DNA of 64,000 nucleotides from contig JAFXYF010000008.1 of the NCBI GenBank assembly GCA_017541885.1, positions 166,531 to 230,530 on the forward strand, read 5' to 3'. Below the pieces are notes generated by a model. That model saw nothing but the letters and a program-made list of their open reading frames with translations. It made no database searches and was not told where the DNA came from. This document shows, piece after piece, positions 7,712 to 16,872 of the stretch. This DNA comes from Bacilli bacterium. GTDB lineage: Bacteria > Bacillota_I > Bacilli_A > RF39 > UBA660. The position numbers and the translations under genes were made by a program. Positions within the stretch are counted from its first letter, which is position 1; each line of letters begins with the position of its first letter.

Positions 7712-8728
7712 CTACCATAATTGACTACCACAAATATATGTTCTGTAACTACCAGGAGTATTTACACTACAACCATTCACAAGTTCATCATTATGAGTAA
7801 CCGAAGCACTTCCATATTCAGTAACCATATAGTTATAATCACCAAATGAGCAAGAAAATCTATCAACCTCAGCAGTACTACATGATTCATTACCAAAAAG
7901 ATTAAGCATTAGATTCCTATTACTTTCATAAGACTTTCCTTCATCATTACCAACTAAATAGTAAACATTTCCGTCAAAAACAAATCCTACACTTGCTTCT
8001 AAAATCATACCATCAACAACTCTATATCGAATAAATGTTGAATAACCAAAAGCATCTATTGCATCTTGATAAGTATCATAAGTAGTTAAAGAATTTGGTA
8101 AAGGAGCACCTAGTGTTTGATTAGATACATTAGTTCCTATAGAAGAATAATAATACTCAGATACAGCAGAAACCTGAACATAAACTAACTCAAATGACAA
8201 TTCTAATGTTTCATCATCTGTTGGTAGATCAGAAGCAGAAACGTTTGAATTATATCCTAAGCCAAACCCAACTGTCCTCGATTGTCCAGGATATAATTTA
8301 TCACCGATTCCAATATTGGTAAAAGATGGTGGTTCATAATATATAGTTTCATACATTAAATAACTAGGTAATTGGGCATCACGAACACCATTTACTTTAA
8401 CAATAATATCATCTATTTTCCCAATAAGTGTACCATCATTTACTTCATTAATTAATATAACATATCTATCATTTATATCTTTCAAATGGACATGGAAACT
8501 AATAGATGTACCATTATTTCCTATCGTTGCTGGAGTTATAACTTGTTCACCTGTTACAGAAACACTTTGTACTTGCACATTCTCCCAGTGTATATCCCAT
8601 ACCGCGCTATCAATATCACTTACTCCATCAATAGTTAAAGTCGTAGTTAAAAAAGCATAGCCAATACCCATACTTAAAACAAGTAATATGATTATAAATA
8701 AAATAGTTTGGCGTCTATCACTTTTCAT
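7712..8728 (-). CDS. Paralogous secreted two-domain protein, copy 3
   Basis: The product has 338 residues starting MKSDRRQT at ATG 8728. The leader AGGTGAGTAT matches the other copies, which rules out the longer frame to 8809 that would overlap mraY. It has the GIGYAFLTTTLTIDG anchor, then a TasA-like domain (WDIHWENVQV). The C-terminal domain has TYQDAIDAFG, VGFVFDGNVYYLVGNDEG, SYESNRNL and four cysteines. It is the most diverged of the three tandem copies. It differs in residues after the N-terminus but keeps the domain order. Likely surface or extracellular; function unknown. Confidence 0.85.
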   Translation of the reverse strand: MKSDRRQTILFIIILLVLSMGIGYAFLTTTLTIDGVSDIDSAVWDIHWENVQVQSVSVTGEQVITPATIGNNGTSISFHVHLKDINDRYVILINEVNDGTLIGKIDDIIVKVNGVRDAQLPSYLMYETIYYEPPSFTNIGIGDKLYPGQSRTVGFGLGYNSNVSASDLPTDDETLELSFELVYVQVSAVSEYYYSSIGTNVSNQTLGAPLPNSLTTYDTYQDAIDAFGYSTFIRYRVVDGMILEASVGFVFDGNVYYLVGNDEGKSYESNRNLMLNLFGNESCSTAEVDRFSCSFGDYNYMVTEYGSASVTHNDELVNGCSVNTPGSYRTYICGSQLW

Positions 8729-8747
8729 ATACTCACCTACTATAAAA

Positions 8748-8756
8748 ATTATATCA
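8748..8756 (-). promoter_or_regulatory. Extended -10 element of surface-protein copy 3
   Basis: TGATATAAT on the minus strand, 20 bases before the start codon, downstream of the mraY terminator. Confidence 0.55.
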
Positions 8757-8772
8757 TAGAAAACAAAAGAAA

Positions 8773-8794
8773 AAAGAACTATTTCTAGTTCTTT
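8773..8794 (-). terminator. Intrinsic terminator of mraY
   Basis: AAAGAACTA / TAGTTCTTT stem with loop TTTC. The stem begins within the TAA stop of mraY. The minus strand continues into an A/T-rich run. Confidence 0.75.
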
Positions 8795-9773
8795 ACACCC
8801 ATACTCCAAATACTATTCCAGCCATAGCAAGAATTAATCCTGCAACCCAGAATAATTTAACGATATCTCTTTCATCCCATCCTAATTTTTCAAAATGATG
8901 ATGAAGTGGAGTCATTAAGAATATTTTCTTTTTAAATGCAATCATCCAAAATGTTTGTAAGATAACTGATAATGTTTCAATAACAAAGATAAAGGCAACT
9001 ACAAGTAGAGTTAACTCTCTATGTGTTAGTATTGCAATGGCACCCATAACAGCACCTAATGCAAGAGATCCTGTATCTCCCATAAATATTTTAGCTGGAT
9101 TAGTATTATATACTAAGAATCCAAATAAACTACCAACAAGTATTAAACTGAATAATCCAATATCTTCAAATCCTACTGATAAAGATATTAATGCATAAGC
9201 AACAAATGCTATTGCAGAAAGTCCTCCAGCAAGTCCATCAAGTCCATCAGTTAAATTAACAGCGTTAGAAGCACCTACTAATACAAATAGAATAGCAAGT
9301 CCATATAGCCAACCTAATTCTAAATCTATATGAAGAGTTCCAACTACCCATGCAGTTTGTCCTCCACTTCTCATATAAATATAGAAAAATCCTATCGCAA
9401 TTAATACTTGCATTAATAATTTTTGATAAACAGTTAATCCTTCATTATTACCTTTTTTAATAGATAAAAAGTCATCTAAGAATCCAATTAATGTATATCC
9501 AATAAATACCAGTAATACGATACCTAAATTAGATGTATATGTAATTTTATCAGTAATAACTAATCCTATTGTCGCAAGCACTGTAGGAAGTATAAATATT
9601 AAACCTCCCATTGTAGGAGTTCCTTCTTTTTTACGATGTGCTTCTCCAACAAAGATAGATATTTTTTGTCCAACTCTCATCTTCTTAAGTATTGGTACTA
9701 ATACTAAACCTAATACTACAGAGGACAAAAATCCAATCATAATTGCAAAAACAGCTTTGGTTAATAATAGCAT
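8793..9773 (-). CDS. mraY: Phospho-N-acetylmuramoyl-pentapeptide transferase MraY
   Basis: The 326-residue membrane protein transfers phospho-MurNAc-pentapeptide from UDP to undecaprenyl phosphate, making lipid I. Family motifs are clear: FLDDFLSIKKGNNEGLT with the catalytic Asp pair, SNAVNLTDGLDGLAGG, FMGDTGSLALG and PLHHHFEKLGW (HHH loop). About ten membrane helices and the length are typical. ATG 9773 has GGAG 8 bases upstream. In Bacillus-type clusters mraY sits between murE and murD; here its upstream neighbour is a coiled-coil protein and then a SpoVD-like PBP, and murD is absent from the window. It has its own extended -10 at 9798-9806. Confidence 0.97.
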   Translation of the reverse strand: MLLLTKAVFAIMIGFLSSVVLGLVLVPILKKMRVGQKISIFVGEAHRKKEGTPTMGGLIFILPTVLATIGLVITDKITYTSNLGIVLLVFIGYTLIGFLDDFLSIKKGNNEGLTVYQKLLMQVLIAIGFFYIYMRSGGQTAWVVGTLHIDLELGWLYGLAILFVLVGASNAVNLTDGLDGLAGGLSAIAFVAYALISLSVGFEDIGLFSLILVGSLFGFLVYNTNPAKIFMGDTGSLALGAVMGAIAILTHRELTLLVVAFIFVIETLSVILQTFWMIAFKKKIFLMTPLHHHFEKLGWDERDIVKLFWVAGLILAMAGIVFGVWV

Positions 9774-9797
9774 GTTTTCAACTCCATTCCTTGAATA

Positions 9798-9806
9798 ATT
9801 ATATCA
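9798..9806 (-). promoter_or_regulatory. Extended -10 element upstream of mraY
   Basis: TGATATAAT on the minus strand, about 25 bases upstream of the mraY start. No good -35 hexamer is visible. Confidence 0.5.
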
Positions 9807-9842
9807 TAAAACATAATACAATAAGAGAATGTAAACCAACTT

Positions 9843-11525
9843 TTACATTTGATTTACAGCATACTCTCCTCTTTTCTTAATTTTCGCATCATTCTTTTCT
9901 AACTCTAATTCTTGTTCTCTTTTGATGCGATTCATTTCATATTCTTTTTCTTCCATTTCTCTTTTTATCTTTTTTAAGTTATTAAGTAGTTCATCACACT
10001 CAGGAACTTTACCTATATAATCACCAAACTCATCTTTAATATCTCTAATCATTTTATCAATCTGAATAGTTGTTTTTCCAAGTAATCTAATCGCATCATT
10101 AATTGAATCAATACTACTCTTTATTTGATCATGATAATCTTGAACCATAATTACTTTATATCTTGTAGTTTTAGTATTTGGTTTTATTACATTTTTCATA
10201 AAGTATAAATATGCTGCTGCAGCGGCAGATGCTCCCTTCGCAGCTTTAGGTCCAGGTAAAAACATTTGTAGAGATAATAATCTAAGAAGTCTTCTACTTT
10301 GTCTAGTCATACCTACTACTTCTTCTTTTACTCTTTCACTCTCTGTTAAAGAATTTCTAACTCTCTCTTGTATTTCTTTTAATAATCTATTTTGATCATA
10401 TTGAAATTCTAATAACTGATTATTTAATTGATTTAAAGAAGAATACTTTTTCTTCATCTCTTCAAAATCAATTTCTCTTTCTTCTAATTTTTCTTTTTTA
10501 TCTTCTACTTTTTTAGAAAAGTTTCCTCTCTTTTTATCTAATTCTTCTAACTTTTCTTCAAGCATTACATATAATGGAGAGTCTTCAATCTCTTCTACTA
10601 GTTTCTTATCATGAAAATCACTTAAATAACCTTCAATTAAAGTATAAACATAATTATCATCATATTGTTCTAAAGAATCAATCTTTATTTTTTTCTTTAA
10701 TTCTTCAATTTTATCAATTATTTCAGATAATCTATCAAGTATTATTTCTGCATCTTTACTTAATACTACTTCTTCACTATCTTCAACTAAAACATTATAT
10801 TCATATATTACTTTTCTTAGTTCATAACGAATATCTTTTAATTGTTTTTCATATTCTTCAACTATTTTTCTTGATTTTAATTTACCTAAAGTTTCTTGTG
10901 CAGATTGAGAAAGATTAGAAAAGTCAACAGTAGATAATTCTTTATCAATAAACTCTTCTAATTCTACTTGTTCTTCTCCAATACCAACTTTAGGTCCAGT
11001 AGTAGTCTTAGTAGTTTCTTTCTTTTTAGTAGTTTTAGATATTTTTTCTTTCTTAGTTTCTTCTTTTATTGGAATAAAATTATCTTCATTTTCTTTAATA
11101 TTTTCTGAAACATGTTTTAAAGGTTGTTTATTAGTTTTCTTCTCTTCAATTGGTGTTTCTATATAAACTACTATCTTTTCTCCTGAAGGAGTAGTAATAA
11201 TTTTTCTTCTTCTTTTTTCTTCAAACTCTTCTTTTGTATACTTTGATACATCTCCATCATACTCTTTTAATCTTAATTCGTTTTCGTCTATATCTCGTCT
11301 CTTTCCAGTTGCGACATCATGTAGAGTTTGAATTGTTCCTCCACCAATGACAATTGGTAAAGTTTTTATTAATGTATAAAATTGTTTCTTTTTGACTTTT
11401 TTCTCAAGTTCAGCTATTTCTCGTTCTTCTTCGTATTGTTTTAACTTCTTTTTTTGATTACGAGAAATGATCATAGTTCTTCTACGGTCGTTAGCCCCAC
11501 CCTTTACTCCAATTGTCTCGTCCAT
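9843..11525 (-). CDS. Large coiled-coil protein, unknown function
   Basis: The product has 560 residues, starting at ATG 11525 (MDETIGVK) after GGTGAT. The frame extends six codons upstream to 11543 without a good RBS. The N-terminus is basic and includes a short hydrophobic stretch (TLIKTLPIVIGGGTIQ, about residues 50-65). Residues 100-185 are Lys/Glu/Thr-rich and probably disordered. From about 230 to 430 and again from 500 to the end there are long charged heptad-like helices. Between them is a hydrophobic Ala-rich segment (GASAAAAAYLYFM, near 440-455). This suggests a membrane-associated structural protein. No family is recognised. It lies between spoVD-like and mraY genes, so a division or wall role is possible but only by position. 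Confidence 0.7.
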   Translation of the reverse strand: MDETIGVKGGANDRRRTMIISRNQKKKLKQYEEEREIAELEKKVKKKQFYTLIKTLPIVIGGGTIQTLHDVATGKRRDIDENELRLKEYDGDVSKYTKEEFEEKRRRKIITTPSGEKIVVYIETPIEEKKTNKQPLKHVSENIKENEDNFIPIKEETKKEKISKTTKKKETTKTTTGPKVGIGEEQVELEEFIDKELSTVDFSNLSQSAQETLGKLKSRKIVEEYEKQLKDIRYELRKVIYEYNVLVEDSEEVVLSKDAEIILDRLSEIIDKIEELKKKIKIDSLEQYDDNYVYTLIEGYLSDFHDKKLVEEIEDSPLYVMLEEKLEELDKKRGNFSKKVEDKKEKLEEREIDFEEMKKKYSSLNQLNNQLLEFQYDQNRLLKEIQERVRNSLTESERVKEEVVGMTRQSRRLLRLLSLQMFLPGPKAAKGASAAAAAYLYFMKNVIKPNTKTTRYKVIMVQDYHDQIKSSIDSINDAIRLLGKTTIQIDKMIRDIKDEFGDYIGKVPECDELLNNLKKIKREMEEKEYEMNRIKREQELELEKNDAKIKKRGEYAVNQM

Positions 11526-11561
11526 CTGTATCACCAACAACATTTTACCATAAAACTATGT

Positions 11562-13463
11562 TTATTGTACGAAAATTCTTATTTTACTTTGATCTTCTAC
11601 TCTTTCACCTGCTTTAGGAGATTGTTCTACTATATTTTCTCCTTCTCCCTTTACTATAATTTGAAAATTATATAATTCTTTTTTTGCTTCACTTAGACTC
11701 TTCCCAACTACATCAGGTACAGTATAAATAACTTTGTCATTCCACTCTAAATCTTTTTCTTGTCCATTATCTTGCCTAGGTATCTCTAAAGCATCAATTA
11801 TATCAAGTAGTATTCTCCTAGCAATAGGAGTTGTCGTATATGACGATAACATAGCCGTATTTTTAGGATTATCTATTGCTAAATAAAATACTGCTTCAGG
11901 GTCATTTGCTGGAACTACACTCATAAAAGACATAATATAATTATTTACTAAATAAACTCCATTATCTTGTTTTTGAGCAGTACCAGTTTTACCACCAATT
12001 CTATATCCATCAATATAAGCACTTCGTCCTCCTCCTTTAGAGACAACACTTTCTAATGCATCTCTCATAATAGCAGAAGTATTACTACTAATAACTCTTC
12101 TTTTAAACTTAGTATTTCTCTCTTCATAAATAGTATTTTTATCATCTACTATTCTTTTAACAATCATAGGTTCATATAAATATCCTCCATTCACAACAGC
12201 AGATACTGCCATTACCTGTTGTATTGGAGTTACAGATGGTCCTTGTCCAAAAGCACTAGTTGCAAGTTCTACATTTCCTACTCTATCTAGTGGAAATAAA
12301 ATACCCTTACTTTCACCATTTAAATCAATACCAGTTTTTTCTCCAAATCCAAATTTATTTATATAAGAAAATAGTCTTTCTTTGCCTAACTTTTGTCCTA
12401 ATTGTACAAATCCAGGATTACAAGAATTTTGTAATACTTGTAGAAAAGTTTGATCTCCGTGTCCTCCACTTTTCCAACATCTTAAAGTAGAACCATCAAC
12501 ATGTACTTTACCACTATCATAGAAATGATCATTATAAATATCTACTACTTTTTCTTCTACTGCAGTTGCCATAGTCATAATCTTAAAAGTACTCCCCGGT
12601 TCAAATGATGCCCATATCGGTAAATTACGACTAAGTACTTCTTGTGAATAATTCTTATAATTATTTGGATCATAATCAGGATAAGAAGATAATGCAAGTA
12701 CCTCTCCATTTTTAGGATTAACTACAATACCTAAAGCCATATCTGGATTAAACATATTAGAAATATTATTCATTTCTCTTTCCAATGACTCTTGTATCTT
12801 AATATCAATAGTAAGTTGAATATTCATACCCTGAGTCGGTGCTACATAAACACTACTCTTATTTAAATTCTTTCCATGAGCATCAGAATAATATTTAATC
12901 TTACCATTTACTCCTTTAAGTTTAGAATCATATTGTAGTTCTAATCCTGATAATCCTTGATTATCTATTCCAACATATCCTAAAGAGTGACTAAGTAAAT
13001 CTTTATAAGGATAATATCTTTTAGATTCTTTAACTAAATAAACTCCATCTATTTTTAAATTTTTAATTCTCTCTGCAGTATCTGCATCTAATCTTCTTCC
13101 TTCAGGATGAACTCTTTCAATTGATGTTTTTTTTGATACATGTTTATACATCTCTTCATAACTAACTCCAAGTATTTTAGAAAGACTCTTCGCAGTCTCT
13201 TCTTTATTATCAATTTGATTAGGTACTAACATTAAAGAAGCAGTCGTTAAATTATCCGCTAGTACTATTCCATTTCTATCTAGTATTTTTCCTCTATCTG
13301 CTTCTATTACTAATTCTCTACTCCATAAATCATCAGCTAAATTATTTAATTTTTTATATTCAAATACTTGTATATAAAACACTTTAAATAATATCAAAAT
13401 AAAAAATATAACAATTAATAAAAACAATATTTTAATTCTTAAATGTATACTTTTATAAAACAT
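11562..13463 (-). CDS. Class B penicillin-binding protein with one PASTA domain, SpoVD-like
   Basis: A 633-residue peptidoglycan transpeptidase. An N-terminal membrane helix (about 10-32) is followed by a PBP dimerisation domain. The transpeptidase domain has the SxxK motif in EPGSTFK (Ser291, Lys294), SxN in QNSCNPGFV and KTGTAQ (Lys492). A single PASTA domain closes the protein (VPDVVGKSLSEAKKEL to the end). One PASTA after the transpeptidase is the usual layout of SpoVD, while division PBP2B often has two, as the other PBP here does. ATG 13463 is chosen over GTG 13469 because GAGG lies 5 bases upstream. In spore formers SpoVD pairs with SpoVE for cortex synthesis; a vegetative role is equally possible. 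Confidence 0.93.
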   Translation of the reverse strand: MFYKSIHLRIKILFLLIVIFFILILFKVFYIQVFEYKKLNNLADDLWSRELVIEADRGKILDRNGIVLADNLTTASLMLVPNQIDNKEETAKSLSKILGVSYEEMYKHVSKKTSIERVHPEGRRLDADTAERIKNLKIDGVYLVKESKRYYPYKDLLSHSLGYVGIDNQGLSGLELQYDSKLKGVNGKIKYYSDAHGKNLNKSSVYVAPTQGMNIQLTIDIKIQESLEREMNNISNMFNPDMALGIVVNPKNGEVLALSSYPDYDPNNYKNYSQEVLSRNLPIWASFEPGSTFKIMTMATAVEEKVVDIYNDHFYDSGKVHVDGSTLRCWKSGGHGDQTFLQVLQNSCNPGFVQLGQKLGKERLFSYINKFGFGEKTGIDLNGESKGILFPLDRVGNVELATSAFGQGPSVTPIQQVMAVSAVVNGGYLYEPMIVKRIVDDKNTIYEERNTKFKRRVISSNTSAIMRDALESVVSKGGGRSAYIDGYRIGGKTGTAQKQDNGVYLVNNYIMSFMSVVPANDPEAVFYLAIDNPKNTAMLSSYTTTPIARRILLDIIDALEIPRQDNGQEKDLEWNDKVIYTVPDVVGKSLSEAKKELYNFQIIVKGEGENIVEQSPKAGERVEDQSKIRIFVQ

Positions 13464-13497
13464 AGACACCTCAGTAATTTATATGAAGAAATAAAAA

Positions 13498-13518
13498 AAA
13501 TAGAATTAAATTCTATTT
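13498..13518 (-). terminator. Intrinsic terminator of the ATP-grasp gene
   Basis: AAATAGAAT / ATTCTATTT stem with a 3-base loop, followed on the minus strand by a T run. It overlaps the stop of the ATP-grasp gene. Confidence 0.75.
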
Positions 13519-14403
13519 TTCAAAACAAGCAAGTACTGCTCTCTTATATATTCTTTTAGCGATCTCTTCTCCATCTGGAAAATAATCACAAATATTAGTA
13601 ATAACTCCACTATTTATTTCTATTATTTTTAGTTCATTATTATAAAGTTCTACTATATCAACACTAACAAAATTTAGATTTAATTTCTTAGTTGCAGAGA
13701 TTGCTAAATCACTTAATCTATTATATAAATCTTTATCAGTTATTTTAAAAGGTTTTGCTCCCTTAGAAATATTATGCTTAAAACTATATGCATATTCTTT
13801 TCCTTTTTCTAAAACAAAATCTAAATCACTATGATCTATTTTTTCAAAGAATGGTTTATTAAATTCACATAATAATTCATATGTAGTATGAACTCCATCT
13901 CCTACTATAATAGCTCGCATCTTTCCATAAATAAGTTCTACATCATTATTTAATACAATAACTCTATATTCACATTTAATATCATAAAAAGGACACATAC
14001 TTATAGAATAATTTTTCTTAAATAATAATTCCATTTTAGAAAATAATTCTTCTTCATCTTTTACATGAAATACACTATCTCCATAACACCCTTTATTAGC
14101 TTTTAAAACAATATCAGAGTTATATTCTTTAAATGTATTTAATACTTCTTCTCTAGAAGTATCTTTATATAAAATATGATATTCACATACTGGAATATTA
14201 TTATATTTAAGAGCTGAATAACAAGCATATTTATCATTACATATCTTTGCAGAAACATAATTATTTAAATCAAATCTCATACCAATTAAATAATGAATTT
14301 GATCATCTTTTTCCATTACAATAATCCAGTCATTAGATATTAAACTAAATTTTATATTTTCTTCTTCACATATTTCTTTTATTAATAATTGAATAGAGTT
14401 CAT
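13513..14403 (-). CDS. ATP-grasp ligase, RimK/cyanophycin-synthetase-like
   Basis: The product has 296 residues. The central and C-terminal parts follow the ATP-grasp pattern: IVLKANKGCYGDSVF (nucleotide-binding lysine and glycine loop), CEYRVIVLNN, MRAIIVGDGVHTTYELL, and IVELYNNELKIIEINSGV for the metal-binding acidic strand. The REYR...GDG..T..L arrangement is shared with the ATP-grasp halves of the gshF gene and its neighbour at 24-27.6 kb. It probably joins a carboxylate to an amino group, but the substrate cannot be read from sequence. ATG 14403 has AGGAGTGAT upstream. It appears monocistronic, between two hairpins. Confidence 0.75.
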   Translation of the reverse strand: MNSIQLLIKEICEEENIKFSLISNDWIIVMEKDDQIHYLIGMRFDLNNYVSAKICNDKYACYSALKYNNIPVCEYHILYKDTSREEVLNTFKEYNSDIVLKANKGCYGDSVFHVKDEEELFSKMELLFKKNYSISMCPFYDIKCEYRVIVLNNDVELIYGKMRAIIVGDGVHTTYELLCEFNKPFFEKIDHSDLDFVLEKGKEYAYSFKHNISKGAKPFKITDKDLYNRLSDLAISATKKLNLNFVSVDIVELYNNELKIIEINSGVITNICDYFPDGEEIAKRIYKRAVLACFEK

Positions 14404-14437
14404 ACTATCACTCCTGTATAGAAATTATAATAAAAAA

Positions 14438-14461
14438 AAATAGACTTTTTCAAGTCTATTT
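14438..14461 (-). terminator. Intrinsic terminator overlapping the end of the HerA-like gene
   Basis: AAATAGACTT / AAGTCTATTT 10-bp stem with a 4-base loop and a following T run on the minus strand. The TAG stop is inside the stem, so the last codons form part of the hairpin. Confidence 0.8.
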
Positions 14462-16006
14462 TAATAATGATTTAAAAATTGCATTTAATCCTTTATTAAT
14501 AATCTTATCAGCAGTCTTATTAGCAACCTTCTTACCTAGTTTATATTCAATACTATTCTTTCTTGCTTTTTCTGCTTCTCTCTTTTTCTTTTCTTCTAAT
14601 CTTTCTGCTTCTTTCTTTTCTTTTTCTGCTTGTTTTGCAGCTTTCTCTGCTTCTTTAGCAGCCTTTTCAGCTTCTTTAGCTTCTTCTATAGCACGTTTTT
14701 CAGCTTCCTCTGCTTCATATTTTTCTTTAATCATTTTATCTAATTCTTCATAAGCAGAATCTCTTTCAACTGCTTCTTCATATTTACCAACTATTGTAGA
14801 AGAATTAATAATTCTATTACGAGAAATATCATCAAGTACTCCCATCATACTTTGAGGAGGTAAGATATAACACTTCTCTACTACAGCAGGTTCTCCATTT
14901 TCAGTTTGGAATGAAACTAAAGCTTCTCCAGTACCTAAAGCAAGAATTGCATCAGCAGTATTAAATTTAGGATTTGCTCTAAATGAATCTGCTGCTACTT
15001 TTACAGTCTTTTGTTCTGCAGGAGTATAAGCTCTTAAAGTATGTTGTACTCTATTTCCAAGTTGAGCAATAATCTCATCAGGTACATCAGTTGGACTTTG
15101 AGAAATAAAGTATAAACCAATTCCTCTAGATCTAATTAATTTAACTACTTGTGTAATTTGTTTTAATCTATATGAAGGCATTCCATTAAATAGTAAATGT
15201 GCTTCATCAAAGAAGAATACAATTCTAGGTTTATCTAAATCTCCAACTTCAGGCATATTATTAAATAAATTAGTAAGTAACCATAATAAGAATGATGCAT
15301 ATAAATCAGGTGATTGGAACAATTTTACTGCATGAAGTATATTAATCATTCCTTTACCATTTGCATCTGTAACTATAAAATCTTTAATATCAAGTTCAGG
15401 TTGCCCAAAGAACTTATCTGCTCCTTGATTTTCTAGTGTTAATAAACATCTTTGAATTACACCTACACTCTGAGTAGTAATATTACCATACTTAGTAATA
15501 AAATCATTCTTATTATCTCCAACATATTGAAGTAATAATCTTAAATCTTTACAATCATCTAATTTCCATCCATTATCTTGTGCAATTTTAAATACAATTG
15601 CAAGAACTCCTTCTTGTGCTTCAGAAAGTCCTAACATCATAGATAAAATATCAGGTCCTACTGAATCAATTGTAGTTCTAATAGGATGTCCATATTCTCC
15701 AAATATATCCCAAAATCTTACAGGGAAACCTTTATATTCAAAACCTTCTAGTCCTAATTTAGCAACTCTACTATCTATATTTTCATTAGGTGTACCAGCA
15801 ACTGCTGTTCCTCCTAAATCTCCTTTTACATCTGCTAAAAATACAGGTATACCAGCATCAGCAAAAGATTCAGCCATTACTTTAACAGTAGTAGTTTTAC
15901 CAGATCCACTTGCACCTGTAATAATACCATGACGATTTGCCATCTTAGGTACTATAAAATACTCCTCTTCACCTTTTCCAATAACAATTCTATTATTTAA
16001 ATACAT
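14456..16006 (-). CDS. HerA-like P-loop ATPase (DUF853 type)
   Basis: The 516-residue protein has Walker A GASGSGKT at residues 31-38 and a Walker B in IVFFFDEAHLLF, plus an arginine-rich RSRGIGLYFISQSP segment typical of HerA/FtsK-type motors. Residues about 400-500 form a very charged helix of repeated EAEKAAKEAEK type, and the tail is basic. DUF853 proteins are annotated as HerA-like helicases or DNA-pumping ATPases; their bacterial role is unsettled. No NurA nuclease partner is visible. The start is ATG 16006 (MYLNNR) after GGAGGT; the four extra codons from TTG 16018 would consist of the RBS itself. It has its own extended -10 and terminator. Confidence 0.87.
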   Translation of the reverse strand: MYLNNRIVIGKGEEEYFIVPKMANRHGIITGASGSGKTTTVKVMAESFADAGIPVFLADVKGDLGGTAVAGTPNENIDSRVAKLGLEGFEYKGFPVRFWDIFGEYGHPIRTTIDSVGPDILSMMLGLSEAQEGVLAIVFKIAQDNGWKLDDCKDLRLLLQYVGDNKNDFITKYGNITTQSVGVIQRCLLTLENQGADKFFGQPELDIKDFIVTDANGKGMINILHAVKLFQSPDLYASFLLWLLTNLFNNMPEVGDLDKPRIVFFFDEAHLLFNGMPSYRLKQITQVVKLIRSRGIGLYFISQSPTDVPDEIIAQLGNRVQHTLRAYTPAEQKTVKVAADSFRANPKFNTADAILALGTGEALVSFQTENGEPAVVEKCYILPPQSMMGVLDDISRNRIINSSTIVGKYEEAVERDSAYEELDKMIKEKYEAEEAEKRAIEEAKEAEKAAKEAEKAAKQAEKEKKEAERLEEKKKREAEKARKNSIEYKLGKKVANKTADKIINKGLNAIFKSLLK

Positions 16007-16037
16007 ATTTACCTCCAAAGTTTAAATATCTAAATTT

Positions 16038-16046
16038 ATTATAACA
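16038..16046 (-). promoter_or_regulatory. Extended -10 element of the HerA-like gene
   Basis: TGTTATAAT on the minus strand, about 32 bases upstream of the start. Confidence 0.5.
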
Positions 16047-16072
16047 AAAAAATAAAAAGAGTAAAACAAGAA

Positions 16073-16849
16073 TTAACTTATAATACTCTTTATAGTAACT
16101 TGACTATTATCAGTAGTACTAATTACAGGACTACCCTTCTTAAATAATCTATCTTCATAATCTTCAATTGTAAATGTAACTACTACATCTTCCATACCTT
16201 GATTAGATACAAAGTATTTAGCATAATACTCTTTATGTTCACCAAATACTTCAACCTCTCTATTATTAATAACCACTCTCGGAGGTTTTCTTAAATTCTC
16301 AGTAAAACTAAATGTTAAAGTAATCTTATTTCCATACTTCGCAATAGTATGATCATCAAAATTATCACTTTCAATATGAACAGTATAAATCTTTGGAGGT
16401 TCATTAGTTGTATAAATAATTAATCCTCCTGCAACAATAGCAATAAATAAAACTACACCAATAATAATTAAAACTAATTTACTATTTTTAGATTTAGGTT
16501 TTACTTCTTCTTCATCTTCTACAGAAGTATTTTCAGTAGGAGTATTCTCTACAGGAGTAGAAATAACAACATCATCAACAATTACTTCATGTTCCTCTTC
16601 AGGTTCTGTATCAGGTACTATTATATCTTCTACATCAGGAATACTTTCTTCAATCTCTTCTTTTACTTCTTCCTTTTTCTTTTCTTTAACTTCTTCTTGT
16701 TGCTCTGTCATCTCATCTTTAACATCATCTAAAGAAAAACTTTCTTCTTCTGCGACAGGAGTTTCATCCTCAAAATTAAGAGTAACAGTCTCTGGTTCTT
16801 TTTCTTCTACATCACGAATAAAGTCTTCTGAAAAGTTCTCATCACTCAT
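16073..16849 (-). CDS. Single-pass membrane protein with acidic cytoplasmic tail, unknown
   Basis: The product has 258 residues. Residues 1-120 are rich in Glu/Asp/Val/Thr and low in complexity. A membrane helix follows (LVLIIIGVVLFIAIVAGGLI, about 128-147). Residues about 155-258 form a small extracytoplasmic beta domain (YTVHIESDN, ITLTFSFTENLRKPP, VVVTFTIEDYEDR). ATG 16849 is set by an AGGAGG 8 bases upstream; the GTG at 16858 falls inside that site. An unusual inside-acidic, outside-beta topology suggests a signalling or scaffold role, but no family is recognised. It is divergent from the CofE-like gene. Confidence 0.75.
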   Translation of the reverse strand: MSDENFSEDFIRDVEEKEPETVTLNFEDETPVAEEESFSLDDVKDEMTEQQEEVKEKKKEEVKEEIEESIPDVEDIIVPDTEPEEEHEVIVDDVVISTPVENTPTENTSVEDEEEVKPKSKNSKLVLIIIGVVLFIAIVAGGLIIYTTNEPPKIYTVHIESDNFDDHTIAKYGNKITLTFSFTENLRKPPRVVINNREVEVFGEHKEYYAKYFVSNQGMEDVVVTFTIEDYEDRLFKKGSPVISTTDNSQVTIKSIIS

Positions 16850-16872
16850 AAAGGACACCTCCTATTATTTAC

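Noticed and set aside
5622..8728. CRISPR or other short regular repeat array suggested by the repeated hairpins
   Set aside because: The repeats are gene-sized paralogs with terminators between them; no short spacer-repeat pattern.
9828..9849. Hairpin AATGTAAA / TTTACATT as terminator of the coiled-coil gene
   Set aside because: The stem is weak and AT-only on both sides, and there is no T run after it on the minus strand, so I did not list it.
10574..12490. Several open frames on the plus strand opposite the coiled-coil and PBP genes
   Set aside because: They are rich in Leu/His/Tyr, lie antisense to well-supported genes and have no start signals. Shadow frames.
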